Origin: Fibrobacter sp. UWB11
GTDB taxonomy: Bacteria > Fibrobacterota > Fibrobacteria > Fibrobacterales > Fibrobacteraceae
Reading direction: 5' to 3'
Length of the DNA: 64,000 nt
Assembly (NCBI RefSeq): GCF_900143015.1
Contig: NZ_FSRT01000003.1
Location: 124,001-188,000 of the forward strand
The position numbers and the translations under genes are program-made. Positions within the stretch are counted from its first letter, which is position 1, and the number at the start of each line of letters is the position of its first letter. Of the stretch, positions 34,230-43,482 are shown in pieces. A model generated the notes under the pieces. It worked only from the letters and a program-made list of their open reading frames with translations, was not told the origin of the DNA and ran no database searches.

Positions 34230-36092
34230 TTAGTTTTTGATGCAGCGGACAGCGGCAGAAGTATACGGATCGGCCAAAGAACTCTGACGCATTTCTGGAT
34301 TATTGTATTTGTAAAGAAGGACGTGCCACCTATCCGGATAAGACAGATTGAACCCACTGAATTTTTTCCACATGTTGAAAAATTCAGCCGTATAATAGGA
34401 AGCATCTGCCATGACAAAATAATTGTAAAAACTAAAACCTTGCACTACCACATGATCAAATTCTACGCCCAAAATCTTTGCAATATTATTCAATCCAAAA
34501 CCAGTTGCGGCCTCATCATACAGCACCATCACAACGTTTCCATAATCAACGCCATATTGTTCGCCCAAATTTTGCAACAAAGTCAACCAATCTTCAAGCG
34601 TTGGAATTCTCCATCCATCCGGACAAATTCCTTGATAAGAATTTTGATTCGAAGGCGTAATAAAGTCTGAATAATTCCAAGTCCACGTCCTCGAAGAATT
34701 TTCTTCCGAATCATTTTCACCATACAATATAGTACCACAAGAATCTTCAACAGCCTCTGCAGAATCCCCAGGAAGAAGACTACGATTACGAATTGCATCC
34801 ATGCATTTTTCACTTACTAGCAACGAATCGCCCTGAGCACCAACTGAATACGATTTTATATCATCGTCTCCGATATTCATTGCAGCCCTCCACAGATATT
34901 CATGTCCATAAGCACCACACCCTTCTTCATCATTATCCAAATAAGGTTCATGGTAGCAATATATACTTCCAGACAAATTCGCCCTTAACGAACTGTCAAC
35001 ACTCAAAGATGCCGTATCCGTAAAATCAAGATTTTCAGTCATCCATGTCTGCGAAGTTCCGCCAAAATTATACGTTACGGTCTTATACGTTTTTCCATCG
35101 CGGTTATCCGTCATAGTGCCCTTGGTATGTTCAACCGCTTTAAAGCCCATGGCCCATTTTCCAGAACGGCACACAACAGCAATATCACCGATGCGCCCCT
35201 TTACCATACTAGCCTCATTTTCGCGAGATTCAGTACAACGTCCTAAACTATCGATATGTGCCAAATAACCAATATCATAATCAATCATTTTCATAGAATT
35301 CAAATAGTACCGCTCCATTATCTCGCTTTTAGAGAACTCCTTGGGCGACATAAAAGAAAGAACAACACCCATAGTTTCCACATAATGACGCACATTGAGT
35401 TCATCTAACTGAGAGAGTTCATTTACAAAATCTAATTCGGAACCGTTTTCAGGCATTTCTTCAAAAGTTCCTAAATCCTCATATATTCCGAAACCTTCAA
35501 GGATTTCATGCTCAGCCATCTTTCCCGCTTCGGCAAAAGACTTGCCTTCTGCAAAATATTTCTGCAAAAGTGGGACTTTCATCGTTGTCAAGGTACTGAC
35601 ATTTACATTTTTCACGTTTCGCAAATCTACTATCGCGCTGTAGTTATAATACGTATAAACTATAGTACCCCGTTTATTGCGAGCGTCAGAAGGATACGCA
35701 TGCTCTCCAATTAACACATACGGGCTTCTTAGATTCATTTCTTTAAATTCAAAGCGGCCACTATCGTTATCTACGGTATCCTTAAAAAAGCGACCTGTCG
35801 TATCGAGAGTCAATGAATCGAGTTCATAAACAATTATAATCGATCCTTTTTCCGCAAACACCGAGCCTTCATATTTTGCAGTATCAGTGGGTTCTCCCGA
35901 TGGATCCGCCACTTTCAGCAACTTCGGATATACATCACCCACGCGACCCGCCAAAGCATAGACTCCCGTTTCTTCGACGGTACCGCCGGCAACGTTGTTT
36001 CCTGAATTTGTTTCCGAGCACGCTGCGAACATAAAGGCGAGCAGCATCGCCATTTTGCAGACAAGTTGTCCGCTAATTTTTAAGTAATTCAT
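34230..36092 (-). CDS. FISUMP lipoprotein of cassette 5
   Basis: A 620-residue lipoprotein (AFMFAACSE, Cys 25) with signal MNYLKISGQLVCKMAMLLAF and GG-TVEETG linker, then YALAGRVGDVYPKLL as in cassette 4. Beta domain VYELDSLTLDTTG and LRSPYVLIG, then VDLRNVKNVNVSTLTT and AGKMAEHEILEGFGIYE. The FISUMP domain starts near residue 327 (GTMTDNRDGKTYKTVTY, TWMTENLDF), with CPDGWRIPTLEDW and final AAVRCIKN. The gap to the regulator is 14 bases with CTGGAGGAAACA before the ATG. Confidence 0.87.
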   Translation of the reverse strand: MNYLKISGQLVCKMAMLLAFMFAACSETNSGNNVAGGTVEETGVYALAGRVGDVYPKLLKVADPSGEPTDTAKYEGSVFAEKGSIIIVYELDSLTLDTTGRFFKDTVDNDSGRFEFKEMNLRSPYVLIGEHAYPSDARNKRGTIVYTYYNYSAIVDLRNVKNVNVSTLTTMKVPLLQKYFAEGKSFAEAGKMAEHEILEGFGIYEDLGTFEEMPENGSELDFVNELSQLDELNVRHYVETMGVVLSFMSPKEFSKSEIMERYYLNSMKMIDYDIGYLAHIDSLGRCTESRENEASMVKGRIGDIAVVCRSGKWAMGFKAVEHTKGTMTDNRDGKTYKTVTYNFGGTSQTWMTENLDFTDTASLSVDSSLRANLSGSIYCYHEPYLDNDEEGCGAYGHEYLWRAAMNIGDDDIKSYSVGAQGDSLLVSEKCMDAIRNRSLLPGDSAEAVEDSCGTILYGENDSEENSSRTWTWNYSDFITPSNQNSYQGICPDGWRIPTLEDWLTLLQNLGEQYGVDYGNVVMVLYDEAATGFGLNNIAKILGVEFDHVVVQGFSFYNYFVMADASYYTAEFFNMWKKFSGFNLSYPDRWHVLLYKYNNPEMRQSSLADPYTSAAVRCIKN

Positions 36093-36106
36093 TGTTTCCT
36101 CCAGCT

Positions 36107-36937
36107 CTATTTTTTTAATTCTTGTTTCTGTGTCAGCGGGAAAAGCTGCATGTTCAGGCGATAGACTTCGTCTGTGGCCGCATTTTTCCGAGCAATGGCA
36201 ACAACCCTTTTACGGCAATCAGCAATTTCTTGCACGATTTCATCGTAGCCGTCTTTCGTGATACCGAACGTGACACCGGAAAAATTTCGTTTATCCGGAG
36301 AAACACCTTCAATCGCCTCAAGCGCGAGTTCACCCATTTGGCGGTGCATCGTGCGAACAGCCACAGGCGTTACCGCCATGGGGCCCGTTGTCAAGGATTT
36401 TTCCGTTTGTACGTAATTACCTTCGGCATTTTTAACCAAGAAGCCACCTTTGACAAGGAAATTAAGCACTTCGCTGACTTCAGCAGCGGTGATTTCAGGG
36501 CGGCATGCATGAGCAAGCGCAAGCGGCTTTGCACCTGGCATTGATGGAGCAAGTTCACGGATGACTGGATTTTTCCAACTTTCAAAAAAGCGAAATGCAT
36601 CGCCTTCCAATATTTTTGCTTTGTGAGCGTCTGCAATCGCAAGCATCTTGCTGAACGCAGCCTTCTTTTCATCATCCGTTTTTGCATGGTCAAAATGGAC
36701 CATTTCGGTGAAATATTCGCGTTCATAATCGACCAAGCGCATGGCATCTGCCACGCGAGCTGTCGCCGAATCGCTCAAGTTAAAGCGGCCTTCGCTCACG
36801 TATTTCAGATAAACACGCGAAGAAAAACCAGCTTCGGTCGCGAACGTCTGCCACGTAAATGCAGAACTCGCCTTTTTATCAGCGTAGTAGTCCGCAATAT
36901 ACTGGCGATAGCTCGTATATTCTAGTATTTCTTTCAT
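36107..36937 (-). CDS. TIGR02147/DUF4423 regulator-like protein, cassette 5
   Basis: A 276-residue family member (MKEILEYTSYRQYIADYYAD). HTH-like region WQTFATEAGFSSRVYLKYVS with NLSDSATARVADAMRLVDYE; C-terminal TTGPMAVTPVAVRTMH and YRLNMQLFPLTQKQ. AAGGAGGAAAA precedes the ATG. It is the most upstream unit of the array and slightly more divergent at both ends than the others. Confidence 0.87.
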   Translation of the reverse strand: MKEILEYTSYRQYIADYYADKKASSAFTWQTFATEAGFSSRVYLKYVSEGRFNLSDSATARVADAMRLVDYEREYFTEMVHFDHAKTDDEKKAAFSKMLAIADAHKAKILEGDAFRFFESWKNPVIRELAPSMPGAKPLALAHACRPEITAAEVSEVLNFLVKGGFLVKNAEGNYVQTEKSLTTGPMAVTPVAVRTMHRQMGELALEAIEGVSPDKRNFSGVTFGITKDGYDEIVQEIADCRKRVVAIARKNAATDEVYRLNMQLFPLTQKQELKK

Positions 36938-37027
36938 TTTTCCTCCTTACGACAATCCCCAAATTTTTTCAGGGTCCGTAAAAAAACGAATTGCGGCTCT
37001 TTTTCGTCCGTTTCGTTCCTGAAATCA

Positions 37028-37056
37028 AATATACAACATATTTTTCAAAAACACAA
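37028..37056 (-). promoter_or_regulatory. Cassette 5 promoter
   Basis: TTGTGT - 17 bases - TATATT on the minus strand, preceded by AAAACTA. Confidence 0.72.
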
Positions 37057-37207
37057 TAGTTTTACAACACAAAATATTGATTTTTACAAAATTTTTAAAG
37101 TTTTTGTAAAGTACTATCAAAATTTAAGCATTTTTCACAACACAAATGTATTGTAGGAATAAACCACTGGATCGCCTCTGCCCTTATAGAGTCTGGATGA
37201 AGTTATA

Positions 37208-37262
37208 GGAGATTCCCGCCTTCGCGGGAATGACAAGATGGCGGCTCTGAGGCCGCCATGAC
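37208..37262. repeat. Dispersed palindrome pair downstream of the helicase gene
   Basis: GGAGATTCCCGCC-TTCG-type hairpin ending GGGAATGACA (37208-37235) is followed by a second hairpin ATGGCGGC/GCCGCCAT (37239-37260). Either may help end the helicase transcript. The rest of 37060-37207 is AT-rich without a gene. Confidence 0.7.
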
Positions 37263-37264
37263 GC

Positions 37265-38785
37265 TTATCCTTGGCCTTGCGATTCGCGCATGCGGCGGCG
37301 AGCGCGGGAACCGGGGCGGTTACGGCGATGACGGCGACCACCGTTTTGCGGATTCGGGGTATTGTCGGCCGGAACGTTTTGTGAGTTCACGTTCTGGGCA
37401 GGATTGCGAGAGATCTGCTCGGAATTGCGCGGCGCATTGTTACGCTGCTGATTTTCAGCATTTGCATTACGGGCGTTCTCGCGATTTTCATTGCGGTTGT
37501 CCTTGCGACCGCGCGGTCCGCGATTAGCCTTCTGAGAACCGTTATTATTGCGAGTTTCTGCAGCACGAGCCTGAGCTTCTTCGCGAGACATGCGCCCGCG
37601 AGAATTGCGCATCAAACTTTCGGCTGTCTCTTTTTGCGGAGGCGGGAGTTTCTCGTAAATGCTCTGATCGCCTTCCGGGATTTTCACGCGGGTAAGTTTT
37701 TCAATCCCACGCAAATCGGATTCTTCGTCCGGAGAGCAGAACGAAATGGCGACACCTTCTTTGCCCGCACGCGCCGTACGACCAATGCGATGCACGAACG
37801 TTTCATGTTCATTGGGCAAGTCGTAATTGAACACATGGCTCACATCGTCCACGTCAATGCCGCGTGCCGCAATGTCTGTCGCCACAAGAACTCGAATTTG
37901 TTCGCACTTGAAATTTCCAAGAGCTTCTTGACGGCGGTTCTGGCTTTTGTTACCGTGAATCGCAGCACACTTGACACCAGCCTTTTCAAGCACGCGCACA
38001 ATTTTATCCGCACCATGCTTTGTACGACAGAAGACAAGCACCTTTTTCATTTCAGGGTGTTCCGCCAAGAGTTCCTTGAGGAGCGCACCCTTGCGGCGCT
38101 TGTCAATACGGTACAGTTCCTGTCGGATGCGTTCAATCGGAGTGCTCTGCGGAGCAACTTCTACCTGCACCGGGTTCGGGCGCAAAATCGTCGAAGCAAG
38201 TTTCAGAATTTCATCCGGCATCGTTGCGCTAAAGAACAAATTCTGTCTATCCGGCGGGAGCATCGCGACCACTTTGCGGATATCATGGATAAAGCCCATA
38301 TCCAACATGCGGTCTGCTTCGTCCAAAACAAAAAATTCCAATTTCTTTAGCGATACAGCCTTTTGCCCAATCAAATCAAGCAGGCGCCCCGGAGTAGCAA
38401 CAAGCACATCGACACCGCGAACAAGTTTTTGCTTTTGCGGATTGTCATTCACGCCACCAAAAATACACGTCGTCGAAATTGCCGTGAACTGCGCATATTC
38501 CTTGAAGCAGTCTTCCACTTGGATGGCTAGTTCTCGCGTCGGCAAAAGAATTAACGCACGGCAAGTTTTGGGAGAACGGAACTTCCCAGAATCAAGCAAG
38601 CGTTGCAAAATCGGGAGAGCAAATGCAGCCGTCTTACCGGTCCCCGTCTGTGCAATTCCCAAAAGGTCCTTGCCTTCGAGAAGGCTCGGAATAGAGCGTT
38701 CTTGAATCGGAGTCGGAGTTTCATAACCAACAGCGCGGATTGCCCGCTGCAACGGATTTGCCAAAGGAAGTTCTTCAAATTTCAT
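37265..38785 (-). CDS. DEAD-box RNA helicase (RhlE-like)
   Basis: A 506-residue ATP-dependent RNA helicase. Motifs in order: Q motif (YETPTPIQ), AQTGTGKT, PTRELA, VATPGR, VLDEADRMLDMG, FFSATMP, then HGNKSQNRR, VATDIAARGIDV and HRIGRTARAG. A basic, Asn/Arg/Gly-rich, probably disordered tail follows (about 400-506), typical of RhlE-type cold-shock and ribosome-assembly helicases. The ATG at 38785 gives the family N-terminus MKFEELPLANPLQRAI; no ribosome site is present, and TATCTT ends eight bases upstream, suggesting a leaderless mRNA. Confidence 0.93.
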   Translation of the reverse strand: MKFEELPLANPLQRAIRAVGYETPTPIQERSIPSLLEGKDLLGIAQTGTGKTAAFALPILQRLLDSGKFRSPKTCRALILLPTRELAIQVEDCFKEYAQFTAISTTCIFGGVNDNPQKQKLVRGVDVLVATPGRLLDLIGQKAVSLKKLEFFVLDEADRMLDMGFIHDIRKVVAMLPPDRQNLFFSATMPDEILKLASTILRPNPVQVEVAPQSTPIERIRQELYRIDKRRKGALLKELLAEHPEMKKVLVFCRTKHGADKIVRVLEKAGVKCAAIHGNKSQNRRQEALGNFKCEQIRVLVATDIAARGIDVDDVSHVFNYDLPNEHETFVHRIGRTARAGKEGVAISFCSPDEESDLRGIEKLTRVKIPEGDQSIYEKLPPPQKETAESLMRNSRGRMSREEAQARAAETRNNNGSQKANRGPRGRKDNRNENRENARNANAENQQRNNAPRNSEQISRNPAQNVNSQNVPADNTPNPQNGGRRHRRNRPGSRARRRMRESQGQG

Positions 38786-38793
38786 ACGGGGCA

Positions 38794-38821
38794 AAGATAG
38801 AAAAAGAGAAAGCGCACCCAA
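38794..38821 (-). promoter_or_regulatory. Leaderless promoter of the helicase gene
   Basis: TTGGGT (38816-38821) and TATCTT (38794-38799) on the minus strand, spacer 16; the -10 box ends eight bases before the ATG. Confidence 0.5.
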
Positions 38822-38829
38822 AGATTCGC

Positions 38830-39987
38830 CTAGTGTTTGCGGCGATCCATTCCTGCATGAGACGCGTAAAACGCCTTTTTGTCTTCGTACATGCGGGCAT
38901 CGATTACGTTAATAAACGTATCGACACTTTCCGTTTTCGCATGGAGTTTATGGGACCCGACCGAGACGGACAACACATAAGGTTTAGATCCACCCTTGTT
39001 AAATCCATCAAAACAAGTACGAATCTTGGCGATACACTTTTCTACATCGCCATCATTTTGCGTATTAAGTAATACAATAAATTCGTCACCGGCATAACGA
39101 ATAACACTTCCACCGTTGTTCACAGCAGACTTAAGGATTCGCGCCGATATCACCAACGCATCGTCACCCACAGCGTGCCCAAATTCATCGTTGATATGCT
39201 TGAAGCCGTTCAAATCTATCATAATCCCCGTAACTTCCATCTTGGGGTTTTGGACATACTTTTTCAGCAAATAAAGCAAGTAAGAGCGATTGAACAAACC
39301 CGTAAGTTGATCATAGTAAATCATCTCGTTTTGCAAACTTGCCAAGACACCTGCAATCGAAACAGCAATACTTGTGGGGATAACAGAAATTCCGTAGAAA
39401 AGCGACTGGATTATACCACCGACGAGAATTGGCACAATATAAACCCATATCGGGAAAAATTTGAGAGCTCCACCTTTCGCCTTGCTTTTAAAATAAATAA
39501 CCAAGCTATAGACTACTAGCGAGTAATCTATCAGCATATACAAAAAATACAAATAAGTTCTAGAATATAGGTTGTTATCGTCAATAGAGAATACGATTGG
39601 GACAAAGAAATTTATTACAAGTAAAATAAGACCCGTTCCGACAACTGAATTCACCACTATTCGCGAGCGGTTCGGCATTCCCCCGTTCAAATGGAACGAC
39701 AAGAATCGCACCCAAAAAAAGACAGCCAGCATGTTCGCAGCAAAAAGCCATGTACTCGTAAAATAGACCGCAATCTTAGGAAGCAGGCCAGTCACACCTT
39801 TCATGGTATAAGAAATGGGATCGGCAATACAACTAGTCATGGCCAGGAACATCATCATTAACAAGTTCCTGTTCGCCCGACTCCTCGTTTGAAAACGCCA
39901 CAAGTTACACACTATCATGACGGCAATCAAAACTATTCCGATTGCGTTTGTAACATATATGCTTTCTAGATTAAAAAGCGGCTCCAT
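38830..39987 (-). CDS. Membrane diguanylate cyclase
   Basis: A 385-residue protein with about seven N-terminal helices and a C-terminal GGDEF domain (about 225-380). The active-site loop reads RYAGDEF (near residue 300) and the metal-binding strand is MIDLNGFKHINDEFGHAVGDDAL, so it should make cyclic-di-GMP from GTP. No RXXD inhibitory site is seen five residues before the loop. It is the intact counterpart of the degenerate protein at 3181. GGTTGGA lies upstream of the ATG, with TATACT about 15 bases further up. Confidence 0.88.
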   Translation of the reverse strand: MEPLFNLESIYVTNAIGIVLIAVMIVCNLWRFQTRSRANRNLLMMMFLAMTSCIADPISYTMKGVTGLLPKIAVYFTSTWLFAANMLAVFFWVRFLSFHLNGGMPNRSRIVVNSVVGTGLILLVINFFVPIVFSIDDNNLYSRTYLYFLYMLIDYSLVVYSLVIYFKSKAKGGALKFFPIWVYIVPILVGGIIQSLFYGISVIPTSIAVSIAGVLASLQNEMIYYDQLTGLFNRSYLLYLLKKYVQNPKMEVTGIMIDLNGFKHINDEFGHAVGDDALVISARILKSAVNNGGSVIRYAGDEFIVLLNTQNDGDVEKCIAKIRTCFDGFNKGGSKPYVLSVSVGSHKLHAKTESVDTFINVIDARMYEDKKAFYASHAGMDRRKH

Positions 39988-40081
39988 ATATCCAACCTTA
40001 TCTATAAGTATACATTTTATTTAAGGAATCGAAAGCAAAGATATCTTCACAAACGAAGATTTTCATGTTATATGGATTTGC

Positions 40082-40107
40082 AAAAAAGGCGACCCTAAGG
40101 CCGCCTT
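40082..40107 (-). terminator. Terminator of alaS
   Basis: AAGGCG.CC/GG.CGCCTT stem with TTAG loop and six T on the minus strand, 26 bases beyond the alaS stop. Confidence 0.85.
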
Positions 40108-40132
40108 GAAATTTTTGAGATGGTGATTCTAA

Positions 40133-42781
40133 TTATGCACCCAACTTGGCTCTAATCCAGTTGTTCGCGTTGGCGATAGCACCGGCAATCTTTTCGACTT
40201 CCTTGGTACCAGCCTGAGCGCGGTCCGGACGTCCACCGCCGCGGCCACCACAAGCAGCGGCGAGATCCTTGACGAGGTCGCCAGCCTTGATGCCCTTGGC
40301 CTGAACATTCTTGCCGACCATCACAGCGATGCTACCGGCACCGTTATCCTTGTTTGCAATCACGGCTACGCTATCCAAGTCAAGCTTGTTCTGAACGCCG
40401 TCGAGCAAGTTCTTGTACTTTTCGTCCGGCAAGGAGAGTTCGCGCACGTAGAGGTTCACGCCCATCACGTTGATGCCACCGTTCAAGAGTTCGGCAGCAG
40501 CAAGCGTTGCAAGTTCGAGCTTCACAGATTGCAGACTCTTTTCCAAGTTCTGAGTCTTGGCAAACGTCTGCTGAATGCGGTCGAGAACTTCGGCGTCCTT
40601 GCAGCGGAGCTGTTCACGGAGAGCAGTGAGAATCTGCGTACCGGCGCGGAGGAGGCTCAAGGCGCCACGGCCAGAAACAGCTTCGATACGGCGCACACCA
40701 GCGGACACGCTTGATTCGCTCACGATCTTCACGAGACCGATGTTACCGGTATTCTGCACGTGCAAGCCACCGCAGAGTTCCTTGGAGAATTCTTCGTTGC
40801 AAGCGCCCATCTTCACAACGCGGACTTCATCGCCATACTTTTCACCGAACAGAGCCATAGCACCGCTTGCCTTAGCTTCGTCAACACCCATCACCTGAGT
40901 ATTGACCGGCAAACATTCCATGACCTTTGCGTTCACGATGTCTTCGACCTTCTGGATTTCTTCGGCGGTCATTGCGCTGAAGTGGCTGAAGTCAAAGCGG
41001 AGAAGTTCGTTCGAAACGAAGCTACCCTGCTGCTGCACGTGAGTGCCAAGCACCTGACGGAGAGCGGCCTGGAGCAAGTGAGTTGCAGAGTGGTTCTTGC
41101 GGATGTCGTTACGGCGGTCGTTATCGACAGTCGCCATGAACACGGCGCCCATCGTTTCTTCGTTAGCCGAACCCTTCTTCACCTTACCGCGGCAGAGGGC
41201 GGTATCATTCACCTTCACGGTGTCGAACACGTCAATTTCGAGGTCAGCAGAAACGAGCGTTCCCTTGTCGCCAACCTGACCACCCATTTCGGCATAGAAC
41301 GGAGAGGTTTCAAGCACGATGCTCAAAACGCCCTTGTCTTCACGCCAACGAACAACCTTCGTTTCGCAAGCGGAGAGTTCATAACCGACAAACTTTGTGC
41401 TAGCTTCGCTGTACTGCGTCCAGCCTTCGGTACCCATCGTGTTGATGCCCTGCTTCATGTTAGCGCGGGCGCGGGCCTTCTGTTCTTCCATGCACTTGTT
41501 ATAGCCTTCTTCGTCAATCGTAAGGCCTTTTTCTTCGGCGAGGATACCAGTGAGGTCCGGCGGGAATCCATAAGTATCATAGAGCAAGAACACCTTGTCG
41601 CCCGGAATCTTGTCGCCCTTCTTGAGTTCGGCAGAGATAGCAGCAAAGCGTTCGAGACCAGCGTCGAGCGTGCGGATAAAGCTTTCTTCTTCGCTCTTGA
41701 TCACGGAAGCGACGAATTCCTTGCGTTCGCGAATTTCCGGGAAGGCGTCACCCATCGTGTCGGCAAGCACCTGAACGAGCTGGCAGATGAACGGCTTCTT
41801 CTGACCGAGGAGGCGAGCAAAGCGGCTTGCGCGGCGGAGAATGCGGCGAAGCACGTAGCCACGGCCTTCGTTGCTCGGGAGAGCGCCATCGGCAATTGCA
41901 AACGAAATAGCACGGATGTGGTCGGCAATCACGCGGTGCGGAGTGCCGGCTTCGCCATCGTTGTACGGAACGCCAGAGAGTTCAGCAATCTTTGCAATGA
42001 TCGGGGTGAACACGTCGGTGTCGTAGTTGCTGGTCTTGCCCTGAAGAATAGCGCAGATTCGTTCGAAACCCATACCGGTATCGACGTTCTTAGCCTTCAG
42101 CGGAATCAGGGAGCCGTCGCTCACGCGTTCGTACTGCATGAACACGTTATTCCAAATTTCAATGTAGCGGTCGTTTTCGCCGTTCACGCCCTTGATCGGG
42201 TCCTTGAACGTTTCGGCCTGCGTAGCGAGGTCGCCGCGGTCATAGTGGATTTCGGAGCAGGGGCCGCACGGACCGGTGTCGCCCATTTCCCAGAAGTTGG
42301 AGTGAGCGTCAAAACGCATGATGCGGTCATCCGGAAGACCGGACACGTCCTTCCAAATCTGCCAGGCTTCGTCGTCATCCTGGTACACTGTTGCGAACAG
42401 ACGTTCCTTCGGGAGCTTCCAAACTTCGGTCAGGAGTTCCCAAGCCCAAGAAATCGCTTCTTTCTTGTAGTAGTCGCCGAAGCTCCAGTTACCGAGCATT
42501 TCGAAGAAGGTGTGGTGGTAGTTGTCGCGACCCACCACGTCGAGGTCGTTGTGCTTACCGGACACGCGAAGGCACTTCTGGCTGTTGCATGCGCGCTTCC
42601 AACCCTTCGGATTGTCACCCAGGAAGATAGCCTTGAACTGGTTCATGCCCGCGTTCGTGAACATGAGCGTCGGGTCGTCATGCGGAACCACCGGCGAAGA
42701 ACGCACAAAGAGGTGGCCCTTGGATTCAAAGAACTTGATGAAAGATTCGCGCACCTGCGCAGAAGTCATTTTTTCGGACAT
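40133..42781 (-). CDS. alaS: Alanyl-tRNA synthetase
   Basis: An 882-residue class II aminoacyl-tRNA synthetase, close to the usual 875. It has the catalytic core with FTNAGMNQFK and GDNYHHTFFEMLGNWSFGDYYKKE (quoted in parts: DNYHHTFFEMLGNWSFGDYY), the editing domain with HSATHLLQAAL and CGGLHV(Q)NTG, and the C-terminal DHHA1 domain with AAACGGRGGGRPDRAQAG. It charges tRNA-Ala with alanine. AAAGGAATAGCT precedes the ATG, and a TATCTT box 27-33 bases upstream may be the -10. It is a single-gene unit with its own terminator. Confidence 0.97.
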   Translation of the reverse strand: MSEKMTSAQVRESFIKFFESKGHLFVRSSPVVPHDDPTLMFTNAGMNQFKAIFLGDNPKGWKRACNSQKCLRVSGKHNDLDVVGRDNYHHTFFEMLGNWSFGDYYKKEAISWAWELLTEVWKLPKERLFATVYQDDDEAWQIWKDVSGLPDDRIMRFDAHSNFWEMGDTGPCGPCSEIHYDRGDLATQAETFKDPIKGVNGENDRYIEIWNNVFMQYERVSDGSLIPLKAKNVDTGMGFERICAILQGKTSNYDTDVFTPIIAKIAELSGVPYNDGEAGTPHRVIADHIRAISFAIADGALPSNEGRGYVLRRILRRASRFARLLGQKKPFICQLVQVLADTMGDAFPEIRERKEFVASVIKSEEESFIRTLDAGLERFAAISAELKKGDKIPGDKVFLLYDTYGFPPDLTGILAEEKGLTIDEEGYNKCMEEQKARARANMKQGINTMGTEGWTQYSEASTKFVGYELSACETKVVRWREDKGVLSIVLETSPFYAEMGGQVGDKGTLVSADLEIDVFDTVKVNDTALCRGKVKKGSANEETMGAVFMATVDNDRRNDIRKNHSATHLLQAALRQVLGTHVQQQGSFVSNELLRFDFSHFSAMTAEEIQKVEDIVNAKVMECLPVNTQVMGVDEAKASGAMALFGEKYGDEVRVVKMGACNEEFSKELCGGLHVQNTGNIGLVKIVSESSVSAGVRRIEAVSGRGALSLLRAGTQILTALREQLRCKDAEVLDRIQQTFAKTQNLEKSLQSVKLELATLAAAELLNGGINVMGVNLYVRELSLPDEKYKNLLDGVQNKLDLDSVAVIANKDNGAGSIAVMVGKNVQAKGIKAGDLVKDLAAACGGRGGGRPDRAQAGTKEVEKIAGAIANANNWIRAKLGA

Positions 42782-42825
42782 AGCTATTCCTTTGATTTTT
42801 TACGAGCCCAAAGATAGAAAAAAAA

Positions 42826-42855
42826 GGAGATGCCCGCACGGAGGCGGGCATGACA
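42826..42855. repeat. Dispersed GGAGAT..ATGACA palindrome
   Basis: GGAGATGCCCGC and GCGGGCATGACA around a short centre, upstream of alaS. A TAACTATTGACTAATGACTA-like simple repeat follows up to 42895. Confidence 0.72.
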
Positions 42856-42895
42856 AAGCACCAATAACTATTGACTAATGACTACTGACCAACAA

Positions 42896-43381
42896 CTAAT
42901 AAATCTTTTTCATGTCGGTGAGGTGGCCTTCTTTTTCATGGAAAAGCTTGAGCGAGCCACCCTGAATCTTTTGGAAAATCGAGGTCAACTTCGTCACAAC
43001 AGCAGCTTCTTCAAAGCCAACTTCGTTATAGGCAGTTTCGCCAATTACAATCCCGACATTCATCATATCCGGAGCTTTGCGGCGCAAATAGTCCAAGAAT
43101 TCTTCGTCGCTGTTAATCACATCTGTAGGCGTCAGCTTTTCAAATTCAGACGGGTCGCGCGTACTCACATGCAACGGATATATATCGTCAGCTACGACCT
43201 GTTTTGAATTCAAGTAAAGAACATTACCAACATACAAACTGATAGAATCATTCAGCACCTGACGCACTTCGACCAACACATCGCTCGTCACAGCCGCTTC
43301 TTGAATATCCAGTTTAGAGGGGGCGCAAGCCATAAAAGCAAGCGAAATTGCAGTAAGAGCCAATAAGGCAAGTTTTTTCAT
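42896..43381 (-). CDS. Lipoprotein of unknown function
   Basis: A 161-residue lipoprotein (SLAFMACAP, Cys 19). The mature part has no family I recognise: a likely beta segment SLYVGNVLYLNSKQVV, an acidic region, and FEEAAVVTKLTSIFQKIQGG near the end. It is transcribed after the two lipoproteins upstream but a terminator separates them, so it has its own promoter; TAAATATAG words lie 30-40 bases before the ATG and GAGG is nearer. Confidence 0.72.
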   Translation of the reverse strand: MKKLALLALTAISLAFMACAPSKLDIQEAAVTSDVLVEVRQVLNDSISLYVGNVLYLNSKQVVADDIYPLHVSTRDPSEFEKLTPTDVINSDEEFLDYLRRKAPDMMNVGIVIGETAYNEVGFEEAAVVTKLTSIFQKIQGGSLKLFHEKEGHLTDMKKIY

Positions 43382-43426
43382 GATAATCCTCTTTTGTAGT
43401 TGGTCTATATTTACAATCCAATATAT

Positions 43427-43453
43427 AAAAAAGGGCTAGCGCGCAGCCAGCCC
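43427..43453 (-). terminator. Terminator of the lipoprotein pair
   Basis: GGGCTGGC/GCTAGCCC hairpin with a five-base loop and a T-run on the minus strand, 30 bases after the stop at 43483. Confidence 0.8.
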
Positions 43454-43482
43454 AACTTTAACTTTTTCGATAAAAACAGAAT

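Noticed and set aside
17225-37056. CRISPR-like array
   Set aside because: The repeats are whole genes and terminators spaced by kilobases, not short repeats with spacers.
40760-42817. Long open frame on the plus strand opposite alaS
   Set aside because: It is the antisense shadow of a clear alaS; its residue pattern shows no domain and no ribosome site.
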